Origin: Plantago ovata
Taxonomy: Eukaryota; Streptophyta; Magnoliopsida; Lamiales; Plantaginaceae
Direction of reading: 5' to 3'
Length of the DNA: 64,000 nucleotides
NCBI GenBank assembly: GCA_028274465.1
Contig: CM051458.1
Span: 37,300,744-37,364,743, forward strand
Both the position numbers and the translations under genes were made by a program. Shown in pieces: positions 34,272 through 46,297 of the stretch. The notes below the pieces were generated by a model. That model saw only the letters and a program-made list of their open reading frames with translations. It made no database searches and was not told where the DNA came from. The first letter of the stretch is position 1; every line of letters starts with the position of its first letter.

Positions 34272-35588
34272 GGGTCCCCGGGTGCAATGTGGTGAAAATA
34301 GCGTAAAATAAGCTTATTTTGGTGCAATTTGAGCTTACTTTGGAGTCTTGACTTTTCCATGGATTAACCGGAGGTTCCCGAGGTCCGAGAAGTACAATAT
34401 CAGGCATTTGAAGGAGGTTCGAGGGCTTTCAAACAATAAAAGTTCGGCAAATTTCTCTACAGAAAAATGGCTCCTCGCCAAGCAGACTGGCGCCTAGCCA
34501 ACTGCGCGATTTCAGATTCCGGAAATTGTATTTAAACTCGTTATTTCAGTCTTTTAATTAGGTTTAACCATTCATTAGCAGCCTAGCACGAACCCTAGAG
34601 AGAAGATACTCTTTGGAGGCAACCCTAAGCTTCCCATCTCTCGATTTTCATGATTGGATTTGCTACCGGTGCTAGACTTCATTGCTTTGTTTGGATTCGA
34701 CATTGGATTTCTATTGCTCAACCGATCATTGAGTATTTTCGTATCAAGCTTTATTTCTTTTCCAGATTTACTATGTTTTCTATTGCTATGGTTATGATTA
34801 TGAATATGTTTCTTTATTCGTTATGAGTAGCTAATCGGTACGTGTTGATGGTAGGATGTACGTTATATTGATATGCTTATGATTATGTTAGCATGAGGTT
34901 ATGAAAAGGATGCATATATGCTAGATTATGACCTGAGATATGTTTATGTTTATAGTTTGCTAATAACAAACCTTCGAATTAGGATAGTGACAGGATCCTA
35001 GGTCAATTAAAGACCATAAACAATCACTTGCTAATAATATATCTTCGAACTGGATGGTGACAGCTTCCATGGTCGATTAAGGGTGATAACATAGCCCTAA
35101 CTACATGTATGTAATACTGGAAATTTAGTATGTGTTGAGTTTCTCCATGTATGTTTGAGATTTCTAAGTAATAGTGCCTCGTAATTACCTTCAATGATAT
35201 TATATGCTCGTTATGCATGTTGTTGATGATACATGTCTACAAACGGTGTGACTACCTACGTCTATCGCTTGCTAACATATGATTAAGTTATATCAATATG
35301 CCTACTACCTACTATCAACCGCTTATCTCATATTTGAATTTCGTTAGTATTTATCTCTATGGTTTATTGTTAGTGTTAATTAGTTTAAACCACAACTATA
35401 TATTCCAACATATTTGTTATTGATTGATTAAGTAGAAAGCAAGTTAGGAACAACTTAGTTAAATCCTTAGAGACCAACACTCGAGTTAGCTTACCATTGC
35501 ACTAAGTTCTGTGTAGTTTAGAGATAGCTTGGCATTAATTTAAATAGTATTTAATAGTGATTTATAAACGACGATTTTTCACCCATCA
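34272..35588 (+). mobile_element. Incomplete Athila-like LTR
   Basis: Ends acccatca, like the other Athila LTRs here, followed by atgca as a possible target duplicate. It shares the tail motif ccttagagaccaacactcga (about 35465-35484), the gagtagcta-type segment (34824 onward) and a diverged palindrome-rich stretch (about 34469-34512, with ggcgcc). The left end is missing and abuts CACTA-2. Too diverged to be a recent copy. Confidence 0.6.
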
Positions 35589-36157
35589 ATGCAGGAGTTG
35601 TGGAATACAAAGTAACTCCTTGGACAGATCTAGACAATCATTCCAAGTAACAAGCATGGTGTCAAGGAAGTCATCTCAATGACGACCTGTGTGGTTAGTA
35701 TCTGTAATTACATGAAGACATTATAATTATTTCACGATGTCTTAATCACCTCTAATATGCCATGTAGGTGGATTTGCACGCACGTACATGTACTTGTTAC
35801 CAATGGCAAGGGCGAGGATTCCCTTGTAATCATGCCATAACTTGCATTAATAGAGTTAGATGGGATTTAATGGCTATTGTTGAGCATTACTTCTTCAGTT
35901 ATACATATACACAGTTTTACAGTCGTGATATTAACCCCATTCCCCAAACTGAGAAGTACGAGTTCATTGACTTGAACCAGCCGTTGAAGATTCAACCTCC
36001 AGTGCATAGACGAGCTCCTGGGAGACCCAGGGTTCACCGATTCAGATCAAGGGCTGAGCATAAGAACAAGAGGTTCAAGTGTGGAAGGTGTGGCAAGTAT
36101 GAAAATCATTATTGGACTACTTGTGGATATGCATTGCTTGAGACAGATCGTGAGTGA

Positions 36158-36276
36158 GCTTAGATTTAGTGTTTGTGCTTATGTAATGAACAAACTTCAT
36201 GCCTTTTCATTAATGTTTGTGCTTAGAATTAGTGTCTGACCTTAGAATTAGTGTCTGTGCTTCAGACTGATCTATG
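36158..36276 (+). other. 3-prime flank of the Mutator transposase
   Basis: Short AT-rich stretch with three near repeats of gtgcttagaattagtgtctg (about 36209-36262). It ends at the first base of the outer Tat-like LTR. No terminal inverted repeat of the Mutator element is recognisable. Confidence 0.4.
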
Positions 36277-37446
36277 TGATGGGACGTGATTTTTCCTTGG
36301 GAGATAAAACAGATAATGACCAATAACTCGCTTTCCATGACTCTGGTGGATGGAGCTGAAGGAGGTAGGATCTTCTTTCCAGGTGCCGCCTAGTCCTGTC
36401 CTCCTGAACCGTGACTCACCAATAACTCGCTTTCTGTGACTCTGGTGGATGGAGCAGAAGGAGGTAGGATCGTCTTTCCAGGTGCCGCCTAGTCCTGTCC
36501 TCCTGAACCGTGACTCTCTGCCTTGTCCGACCTCAAAATCTTCTAGTATGACTCCTCGCTCCTCTGGTAGCAAGCTTGAACTTCGATCGTCCTTCCTAGA
36601 GCAATATCTACCTGGGGGTGTGTGTGTGCATGTGTTGCCTGGTCTGCCTTTTGGTCAAACCGGTTTGGAAGACTTTACTTGAAGGTGGTTGAACGCCGAC
36701 CTTGTGAATATGGAAAAGTGTGTGTAGGTGACTTGTGACGGTGAGTGTAGTGAATATAACAGTAATGATGAAGGATATTTCTCCAAAATGGATTTTCCAA
36801 GATGAACTCTTGTTGTCGCCCTGAGCTTCCCACCAAGAAGACTCAAGGTTGTACCTGTGAAGTGAAGTTCTTGAGAGTGTTTCTCTAATGTGTTTTCCAC
36901 CTTAGATTTCTCTATGGGAACCACTCCTTTTAGACCTCAGGGGAGCGCATGTCGTTGCCATCACAACATTCTGCCAAGTGTCCACACACATATGTGGTTG
37001 GTAGGCTATACCTTGACAGTCATGGACGTGGCCCAATGATCGTGTAAGGATAAATATTTGCCTTGATCTTATCCACTTGTGTTATGCAGCTAGTTGTGAT
37101 TGACAAATCCAAATGCTTTATCATGGTCCCCCGTATACATAAGTATTAGACCTCGGATATAGCATCCGGAATCATGCGACTCTGGGATCTTCGACATACG
37201 CCGTTATGGCCCTCGACCTTAGGACCTTTACAGGCAATTTCCATAGACTCTTGGTCCCGGACGTATTAGGAACCTGAAGGTGCATGGTTCCAAATGTGCC
37301 AATTTACTCGAGGGAGCGACCTCTCGGTATATCGTCACTCGCATCGGAAGCATCCTCGTAGTTTCTAAGTACTCCGGGGAGTCCGTGTCGCCCTAATTTT
37401 CATGTTGATGAACTAGGACGAGACTGGACATATTTTAGTAACATCA
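36277..37446 (-). repeat. LTR of the outer Tat-like element (element A)
   Basis: On the minus strand it begins tgatgttac just after a polypurine tract (gggggggaca, 37449-37460) and ends cgtcccatca. This makes it a 3-prime LTR of a minus-oriented element. The junction gacatatgatg resembles the LTR start of the Tat-type element at 37955, suggesting the same clade. No reading frame. The boundaries are inferred from termini only. Confidence 0.55.
36320..36517. repeat. 99-bp tandem duplication inside the element A LTR
   Basis: Two adjacent copies starting ccaataactcgctttc at 36320 and 36419 differ at only a few bases. It creates a repetitive minus-strand frame (GESRFRRTGLGGTWK twice), which I do not regard as a gene. 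Confidence 0.9.
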
Positions 37447-37949
37447 TATGTCCCCCCCAGTTTCCAAGTATCTTAGAAGAAAATACTTGAGAAACTCTGG
37501 TTATGGTTGCTGAATCTATCCGAGATGCTCGAATGCAACGAAAAATTCCATTCCGATCCTTCGAACTGTAACAGTTCTCGGAAGTGTTGTTGTTGCTGAA
37601 TCCTCCGAGATGCTCGGATGCAACGATGTCAGCTATGAATCATGCGACTGATAGCTAATTTGTTGGTAAAGATGCCGAGCCGAATTCTCGCACCCCCAAC
37701 TATCAATCATGCGACTGAATTATCTAGGGTACATGTATGAGTTGCTGATGCAGATGCCGAGCCGAATCGAACCAACCTGCCATTTCTCTGTTTATCAAAA
37801 TATCCTATCTCTCCCCCCCTTTTTGTGGTTTGAGAAAGTAGCTCAAAACACAAAAAAAGGACTATTTGTCGTCAAGGATTTTTGATAAATTTTGGAATGC
37901 AGGGATGTGGCCTTGCAGTTGCGGATGATCGGGACCGGAAGGAGGAAAG
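37447..37949 (-). other. Element A 3-prime untranslated region, left part
   Basis: Non-coding, between the polypurine tract and the insertion point of the Tat-type element. It contains a partial duplication (gttgctgaatc-cgagatgctcg near 37507 and 37590) and two atgccgagccgaat segments. The sequence resumes at 59804 after the inserted element. Confidence 0.5.
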
Positions 37950-37954
37950 GCTAG

Positions 37955-38789
37955 TGATATGACATATGATATCCTACTCGTGGACCTCTACTTGTCCGCG
38001 AGGTACAGAAGAAGACCCGTAGAGAGGCTTAGATAATTACATCAACCCCCGTAGGAAGGAGGCTTACCAAAGTGTGGCGCCGCCACGTGGCCCTATGCGT
38101 AAGTGCGGAAGATCCGTAAAGGCACGGGACCAAAGTAATGGCCTTGCATGTGGAAAGAAGACCTCCACGAAGAGCTGCAGCCGTGCTTAGCCCGCGAGGA
38201 AGTACTCTGCACAAGCACACCCGAGTGGCTTATACGTAGAGCATCATGGAAGACTCCCCGCAACGGAGGGACGCTGCGCTGGAAGAAGACCTCCGCCAAG
38301 AGCTATAGCCTAGCTTAGCCCGCGAGGAAATACTCCACGCCTGCACGCCCTGCGCAACCTATGTGAAGAGTATTATAGAAGACTCCCTCCAGCTATGGGA
38401 GGTTGTGTCAGAAGACTTGGCCTTGCAGACAAGAAGTACAGAAGAACAGTGTGAGAGGCGAATATCGAGGAAGAAAGGTCTCTTACTCAAGCTGTCTCTA
38501 TAAATAGAAGGCATGTCTCACATTTTGATGTAACCCCTTATTCTTTCACAAATATACTACTCTCTAAACAACCCTTCCAAGGTTCAAGTAAAGTCTTGTA
38601 CCGGTTTGTCCAAGGCAAGCCGGTCAAAAAGCGATTTAACTCCCTTTCTCTATCCGAGCAGGTACCACGGGCCGCGGGGGATACATACATTGAAGGTGGA
38701 GCTGATCTTGTAGTATAGTTGTGGCTCATTTATAGTCTATAATTGTATTACAGTAGTATCTATACGTTGTGTAATATTTAGTTATATCA
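37955..38789 (+). repeat. Element B 5-prime LTR
   Basis: Begins tgatat and ends gttatatca. It contains gtctctataaatagaag (TATA box, about 38489-38505) with a putative transcription start shortly after. A primer-binding-like sequence (tggagccatttgtgggaatc, from 38790) follows; its complement resembles a tRNA T-arm and acceptor end, but I could not assign the tRNA. Confidence 0.85.
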
Positions 38790-38842
38790 TTGGAGCCATT
38801 TGTGGGAATCGAACAAAAAGTGGAGGTTCATTCACAAGAAGT

Positions 38843-40500
38843 ATGGCACCCTCGAGAAGAAATAGACCGTCACAGGAGAAGGGACCAGATACGGTGACGG
38901 TAACGTTACCGCGCGACCAGGAAGCAACTAGTAAGACGAAAGTGTTGGAGAATCCGGTCGATGAAGGTGCCATTAATATAAAGGACAGTGAAATCCCAAA
39001 GGAGCCTACTCATACCATGGAGGAAAACGAAATCAACTTCAGAAGATTGGCGGACATGTTGAAAGAGCGTTTGGGAGACAAGCCAGGAATAGGGACGGAA
39101 GAAGAGCCATCTGGCAAGAACAACAAGGAGCAAGGATACGAACAAACGGTGCTGGTGCGGAAGAAAGGCGCCAGAAAGTCGGCTAGAAAGGAACGAGGAA
39201 TCAAAAGCAGACTCGAAAAGGATCCGGCACGCAGGAAGCAAAGGGAAATGATGTTTAAGCGCATAGGAGAAAAGCGGATTCCGGTAAAGGAACGATTGGG
39301 ATAACGGGTGGCGACGAGACACGCTGAAGAGAAGGAAGACACAAAAGGAAAAGCAGCCCAGGAGATAGTGGACAGAGGAAGACAAAGACGCGCGGAGCGG
39401 AGGAATACATATGAAAGGCGCAGGGAATAAAGTTCGCATGACGAAGACACGGACGAAAGCTATGATGACACCTCTGAAGGAACTAGCGCGGGATCTACAG
39501 AAACGGAGGACTCACTGGATAGTGCGGAAGGAAACAAAGGCTCTGTGAGACTAAGATCTAGCCAGGATCGCAGGAAAGAAGATTCCGACCGTGAAGATTC
39601 TCACAAAAATAACCCCTTATCCCGCTCTATCCGACACGCTTGTCTACGGTCAAGAAGGAATATCTCCACCATAGATGTTCCCAAGTATTCCAGTGAATCG
39701 TGCCCATTTGAGCATCAAACACGCTACGAGAGCCATTTACAGGCAAATGGTTACGATGATGATACCCTAGCGATGGATTTCTCTTCTACGATGAAGGGCA
39801 GGGCCATGGAATGGTATATAGGTTTGAGGTCGGGTTCCATCTGCTCGTATGTTGAACTTATTAATTTATTCACACGTCATTTCAAAAATTTCAAAAGGAA
39901 GAAGAAGCCATGCAACCATTTGGCAACTGTGATGCAACGACAGTCTGAAAGTTTGAGGAATTTCATACACCGATTCAACTCGGAACTATTGGCGGTGGAC
40001 GAGATCCCTTTTAGTCTGCACATAGACTCTCTCTATTCGAATACTCTTAACGCTACTCTAGCAGATGAATTAAGCTTGCGGAGACCAAGGGATATAAGAG
40101 GCTGAACGCAGTGGTGGAAAGGCACATAGAAGCGGAAGAATTCAAGCGTAACGTCCCATCGCGAGCACACAAGGCAGAAGCCGCAGAAAAGATGCAACTT
40201 AGCAAGGCTAAAACCAAGTCAAAAGGCGAAGACATGGAAAGTAGGCAGCGCAAGATTTGGAATAGTTCCAGAAGAGAGAATCAACCTATGGAAAGCAACC
40301 CCAGGCGCCGCGCGGACTACACGTGCCTCAACCGTCCCAGAGTTCAGATATTGGAAGAGATGGCAGATCGTCCTTATTGGGAATGGCCGCGACAGAGAGA
40401 AGAATCAACGGAGACTCGACAAAGTATCCTATACTGTGCTTTCCATAAGCAGTATGGCCATGAGACAGGTGAGTGCGTGACGTTGATGGACGAGATTTAA
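38843..40500 (+). pseudogene. Element B gag (fossil)
   Basis: A Lys/Glu-rich N-terminal region is followed by the gypsy-type gag core (YDDDTLAMDFSSTMKGRAM and ELINLFTRHFKNF, near 39745-39890) and by the segment HLATVMQRQSESLRNFIHRF. A His/Cys segment (YCAFHKQYGHETGEC, about 40435-40480) is typical of Tat-lineage gag. The frame is interrupted in a few places, so this is a fossil. Confidence 0.8.
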
Positions 40501-41664
40501 CGATTGGTTGATCAAGGATATTTGAAAGATTATGTTATGAGGAAGCATGATCCTACAACAACAAAGAAGCGGGAAAACAAAAGATATCGCCGCCAAGGTG
40601 GTAACACTTTAAGAGAGAATACTAGGGTAGGATATGGCAAAAATAAAACCTTCCAGTCAGGAGAACCTAGCCATACGGCGAGCCGGGGTGAAAAGCGGAA
40701 GCGTGAAAATTCTAGGACGTATTTCAGAAGAGACCGCAGTGAGGAGCGTGGAAACGATCGTAGGGAGAAAAAGCTCGTGGAAAATAGGAACGACGCGAAG
40801 GACTCATACGGCCACCAAAGGAAGGCATAAGGAAAGCGCCACGAATATTCGAGAGCCAAGAGGAGGGATCCAAGTTACGAGAGGGAAGTAATCAACATGA
40901 TATCAGGAGGACCAGCAGGAGGCGACACAAGGAATGAGCGCAAGAGAACGTCGCAAGATGTGGAGTTCTATAACCATGGAGAGATTTTCTCTCTGGGCGC
41001 GATTAGCGGAGCAACCACCAATGAGATAAAATTCGACGATTCGGAAGTACCGCCCAAGAGTTTAGGTCACAGAGGTTCAGCAGAAATCAATGTGCCTTTG
41101 GTGATTAGCATGGAAATTGCGCGCTTCACCATAAAGAAGGTATTGGTCGATAATGGGAGTTCGGTCAATGTTATCTTAGCTCACACACTAGATAAAATGA
41201 AGTTAGACGTGCGGGACACGAGAGAAGTGGTGACGTCTCTGGTAGGGTTTGGTGGGGCGGAGGTCCGACCGTTAGGAGTCATATCGTTGAACGTAACCAT
41301 GGGAGAGAAACCACTACAAACTACCGATAGGATCGACTTTATGGTAGTCGACATGAAGTTTGCTTACAATGCCCTGTTGGGAAGGCCAGCGCTCAACCAG
41401 CTGAAGGTGGTAGCATCAAGTTATCACCTGCGGGTCAAATTCCCAATAAAGCGAGGAGTGGGTCAAGCCATAGGCAATGTAAAGGAATCATGGGACTGCT
41501 ATTCAGTATCAGCTCGACATATATCTGTACAAAAATGGCCTCTGGCCAGGAAGTTTACAAGGACTACGACCAGATTCACGAAGGAACAACCATTCATGGG
41601 GGAGGACTCATCATCCGAGGACCAAGACAAGAAAAGAAAACAGAAAGGAAAAGGGAAGCCATAG
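40501..41664 (+). pseudogene. Element B Arg-rich linker and aspartic protease (fossil)
   Basis: A basic linker (40504-40880) leads into a retropepsin-like domain with VLVDNGSSVNVI (about 41143-41180; DNGS in place of DTGS, as is usual in this lineage) and LLGRPALNQL (about 41372-41402). The following residues do not enter a reverse transcriptase. About one or two breaks. Confidence 0.8.
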
Positions 41665-43596
41665 AACACGAGGAGAACGTTCAAGGACTCGGGGGTCAAT
41701 AAACCGAGGGACCAGAGCAAGAGCGGAAGAAGCTGGAAAGGAGCATAAGATGGTGAGCCTAGAAGCACACAAAGAATAGAGGAAGGAACAGGATCATTCG
41801 ACGATGGCAGTAATACGGGAGTTCCTATTTCTACCTTCAATTCTCTTCGGCCAAGGTAATTTATGATGAATACGTGCTTAGTAGCGAGTATAACCTTTTG
41901 TTGCAGTACTCTTTTGTTACATTAGCCATTTTGTGTGTGGACAATTAAGTGGTGGAACAGTCATGATTTAATTATTCACGTTTATGTATTAATCTACTTC
42001 AACGAGTTGTGGTTTCTTGGTATACATAGAGAAAAAGAATCACTTGTCCTAATGATTATACGCGAGGATGGGACGCCATCATAAAACTCGTAGGCTATCA
42101 TTGTACAAATGATTCTTTTTTTTTTATGATATTATATAGGCACTGGAATACTTAGACAAGAACGACAATCAATATTGGTACAAGTGGAGGTATTGAAGAC
42201 GTACGTTTAGAGAGGCGTAACAATGTGACGGGAAATCCCTGTTCGGATGAGAGACTGCATGGCTGTTATGGTCGCTGAAGGCGTAACTCAAAACAGCCCT
42301 TCACGATTGCGATAAAGGTCGCCCCAGGCGTAAAAACTTCCTTGGTAGCTCTCGACCCCTCAAAGTATGCTTCGAACTGCATGACTTGAGAAACAAACGT
42401 ATAGAGCTGATACCCTCTCATCTGCAAGAGAAGCCCGCCGCGGCCACTTATGTGTGCGATCAATTCATGAGTACTCCTCCCGCATAAGTGGTACCCTACC
42501 CCAGCGCGGAGGCATTGACACCTCCCGAGGCGTGGAAGGGAACGGAAGACCTGCGCACAAATACACCGGGCGCGGGAGCCCGACCACTGCGCGGAGACGC
42601 TACGTCTCCCCAGCGAGGAAGGGAATAGAAGACCCATGGGTTGACAAAATCAAACACAGTTGCATGACGATTATGGGGGGTAACCTACATCACTCCCCCG
42701 TAGAAAGGAAGCCGCAAGCCTTACCTACACGGATATGGGATCTAAGGGGTTTGACGGCAGGAATAAGGATCTTCATGGATACAGAGGATAGAAGGCAAAG
42801 ATCACAACGAAGATGATGCAGTTTTACTATCGCAGCAACACAGGAAATACTACTGGTTGCTTCCATGCTCAAAAAATATTATAAGAAGGTTAAAATGACC
42901 TTCACCACCGGCATTGTTATGCACGCTGGGGATCTTAACGTATAGAGTCCACTGCAACGATAGTATCCATAATCTAGAAATGGCTGCGGCATGGAAGCCA
43001 TGCCATATCTTAACATATGAAGAACCCATCGCAGTGGGCCTTATAATCTAGATCTCCCCCAACTACTATAAACGAGCGGACTAAGCCAAAATCAACCACA
43101 ACGGTATCAGAAACCGTTACGAAGGACGATCAGCCTTAATGTATGATATCTCTCCTCTAAGAAGAGTTCATAATCTAGAAACCTCTACGACAAGGAAGCC
43201 ATGCCGTATCTTAATGTATGAACTGCTCTTGGAAAGGGACAGCATAATCTAGACCTGATACTTCCATCATGCAGAGCTTCACAGTGCGATAAGATTGGAA
43301 GGCGATCCACGATTTAAAAGAAGAGATAATACTTACAGGGAGATATATCAACAAGCAAGATATCCTCAAAGAAGAAAGGGGGAGATAAGCAAGACGACGA
43401 TCTACGCGAGCAGAGGTTTAAGCAAGGGTTTAAGGAGAAGGCCACGATAAAATCCATGCAAGGAGAAGGGACATCAGGAGCTACGGAATACTATTATAAC
43501 GGCGCATACTCTATCAGAATGCATAAAGAGCAGAAGCAAGAATGTTTACATCACATAGATATACGCAAATCACAGCAATACTTGTTCCAACGGAGG
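41665..43596 (+). other. Element B non-coding middle region
   Basis: No credible reading frame. Includes a GC-richer part at 42420-42640 and two related segments, cataatctagaaa...ggaagccatgcc...tatctta, at about 42968 and 43169. Such long non-coding middles are common in non-autonomous Tat-type elements. The Athila-2 target duplicate CATAC begins at 43597. Confidence 0.6.
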
Positions 43597-43601
43597 CATA
43601 C

Positions 43602-44795
43602 TGATGAAATGAGATTGTCAGACTCAATTAATCAAATAAATTTGTTTTTAGCCAAAGGCAATTCACAACTACAACGAAAACCAAGGTACATAGTGTAGAA
43701 GTAAAATAACCTCGAGTGTCGATCTCTAAGGACTATAACTAGCTTTATCTAATTTAACTTAAACTACAAACTCAACAAACGAATTAGCACAGATTTTCTT
43801 ATCAATAATAATGGAAGTTAGCGATAGTATGTTCATTCAAAGCATCAGGTTAATAATCATGCATGAAGTACTTGAACGTTTGCATAGAAATCTAAGATCA
43901 TGAATTGTCCAATGTGTTCCGTTCAATTCAACACTACGAAGATAGAGGGCTTAGATAGATCAAAGAAATAAAGCAATAAGTAAAGTCTAAATCGCGTTAC
44001 AGCCACTCATGCATAATTAAGAACCCTAGCTAAGAAATCACATACTATCACCAACGATAGATTTAGCTACTCATAGATAAATTGCAATCAACAAGAATCA
44101 AAGCAAGATTGAATGAAAACCTGTTGAAAGAAATAAATAAAAGTAGAAAAATCGTGAGATACAATGTTACCAACGAAGGTTGTCAATCTCCGAAGAATTG
44201 CTAACTCACAAGCAAGAATTGATAAACAACAAGGTTCAATTGCTATGCTTAATCCTCCAAATTGATAAGAAAAAGAGTCTCCTATGCTAAGAATTCCCAG
44301 AACAGGCTCTGGAGAATTTGTCTCTCATAATAATGTGAAAAGGTATGAAAAACGTAGAGAATGGGCAAACTATATATAGGAGTGCGGAAGACGTGGGGCG
44401 AACTGCCCCAGACACCGGGCGAACCGCCTGGCGTGGGGCGAACCGCCCGGGAGCTCCAGTGGCGGTGGACGCGTTTTCTTGACTTGATTTCCTTTTTGGA
44501 CTCGAATTTTGCCTTCTAGTGACCTTTAAGCCTTGAAACTCGACCCCTAGACCTCAAATCTCGTCCGGAACCTTCTAGATACACCACCGATGACCACGAA
44601 ACACCGAATCTTCGTTCTCTTCAACATAATTGCCCGGAAAATCACGTTTTTTTACCTAAAACCTGAAAAATGCAAAGAAAAGGGAAACGTGACACTATTC
44701 TAATAAAATGCACTAAAATATAGCTAAATTAACATAGAGGATAGCTAAATAGGTGAAAAAAGACTCGAATGAAGGTGTAAAATACATGTTCATCA
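43602..44795 (-). repeat. Athila-2 3-prime LTR
   Basis: tgatga...ttcatca termini. The palindrome cluster is at about 44391-44454 and the TATA box (tatatatagg on the plus strand) at about 44370-44380. Same family as Athila-1 but diverged, with cores gcgaaccgc instead of gcgattcgc. Confidence 0.92.
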
Positions 44796-46297
44796 AACTC
44801 CCCAAACCGAACCTTTGCTTGTCCTCAAGCAACTAAGCTAGACTCTAATGCAAAAAACCAATGCAACACACAAAATGGAGTCTCATGCCAAATGTAATGA
44901 ACTAATCTATTGAATCTATCAAAAACTTATGAACAATGACCATACGAATCATAACATGAATATTGGTTGAAAAATGCCTCGATTGACTCATACACATTCA
45001 AATATGCACTATTTTAAACAAGATAGTCTCTCGTAACATTCTCTACCTGGACCTAGTCAGTGACGACGTAATGAAACATGTTAAAATACGAATGGTTGTC
45101 CCGTGCCTATGAAACTGAGGACTTACTGCTGTTCACCAAGTTAAGACTTTTCCTCAAAGAGGTCAAACCAATACTGGCTCTCATTAAACGAAGGAGGGTT
45201 CCCTAAAAGTTCACACTCCCCTATTCTACCAATCTCTCAGGCAAAGTCATAAACTAATCACCACTTCCTGAATGGCAGGACGAAGGTGGTCTAGAACATA
45301 TGACACTCAAACAATCAAAAGACAAACTTTACAACTCGATTACGAACATTACATGAATTGAAAAACAAGACAAACACTTTGCTAAACTGCTTTTTGGCTT
45401 TCTTTGGACCCTTCTTTGCTTTTTTGGGGCCTCTTTTTTTTCTTTTTTTCTTTTCCAGATCTTTTCTTTTTCCTGGAATTTTTCCATTTTTTTTCGATTT
45501 TTTTTTTTTTAAATAGCCAGCAGTAGCACAACGAAAAAGAAATTACAATGACTCACAAACGACCTCCCCAAACCTATTCGAAAGAATAGGTTGAAGCACA
45601 AACTTTACGAAAAAGGAAAAAAAACTCACAACACTCAAAATCGAAAAACAAGTCATCATAACGGTATAACCCCCTCCCCAAACCTATTCGAAAGAATAGG
45701 TTGCAAACAAAGGATCACACAATCTCACACTACCTCCTTCCTAGGCATTTAGCAATCTCAAAGCAAGGTGAAGACTTGTTGCCTCTTAGGTACATAATTA
45801 CTCGGGAAAACAACCATAAGATCCTAACATGCATCATCTTATTATGAAGGCCTTCTTGAACCGCAGTAGAGAAAAAACCACTAAGTGATGTCGAGACTAC
45901 CAAGCTTAACTAAGTGCATATATAAATGTGACAAGCCAAGCGAGAAAAACCTCAAACAAATTCATAGAGATGAAACGCATGGTCAAAGGTCATAAGTAGT
46001 TAATCTACCCAATAAAAAGTTCAAGAAATTTGGGATAAACTCCACACAAAATCATGCAAAACATGCAAAACTATATTAGAATGAATATAGTGTATGCAAC
46101 TAAATTACTAGGAAAGCGATAAACGTGCAAATGCTAATGCAAACGAATTTCAACAAAATACAAGGTACTATACTCAAAATACCAATGCCAAGCTCCAAAC
46201 TAACAACAATAGTTCACTTAAATCCCATCCCCCCTCATGAAACTAAAGCTAGTCCCTAGCAATAAGAGAATGAGGAAATAAGAAGTGATACTAGATG
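44796..46297 (-). other. Athila-2 3-prime untranslated region
   Basis: Counterpart of Athila-1 23611-25274. The polypurine tract (44796-44813) has an adjacent hairpin (44815-44832). Two more hairpin-purine pairs lie at 45563-45592 and 45669-45702, and one with a gctag-ctagc stem at about 46224-46260. A T/C-rich run at 45405-45510 reads as an A/G tract in sense. Confidence 0.7.

Larger units (their letters stand above)
29170..36157 (+). pseudogene. Mutator-type (MuDR/MULE) transposase gene, decayed and interrupted
   Basis: MULE transposases cut and paste DNA with a DDE nuclease. An N-terminal DNA-binding segment is recognisable near 29718-29920 (VGQEFRRG, then CERKDADGCKWFVKG). The catalytic domain has VDGTF (first Asp, 30315-30329), VDCEN (second Asp, about 30652-30666) and AAESFN (Glu, 31050-31067). 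A GT-AG intron at 30389-30625 joins NNG to MFPLAMAIVD in phase. The C-terminus carries a SWIM zinc finger CTCYQWQG-CNHA (35783-35850) and a knuckle CGRCGKYENHYWTTC (about 36085-36130), ending at 36157. The gene is split by a CACTA element and an incomplete LTR between 31304 and 35588. It has a stop near 29780, a stop near 30729 and further damage around 31100-31290 and 35590-35680. No terminal inverted repeats were found. Confidence 0.85.

Noticed and set aside
36262-36573. Minus-strand frame with a repeated GESRFRRTGLGGTWK segment
   Set aside because: Product of the 99-bp tandem duplication inside an LTR; no gene context.
38906-39450. Two overlapping minus-strand frames, Phe/Leu/Ser-rich
   Set aside because: Antisense of the Lys/Glu-rich gag N-terminus of element B; composition explains the open frames.
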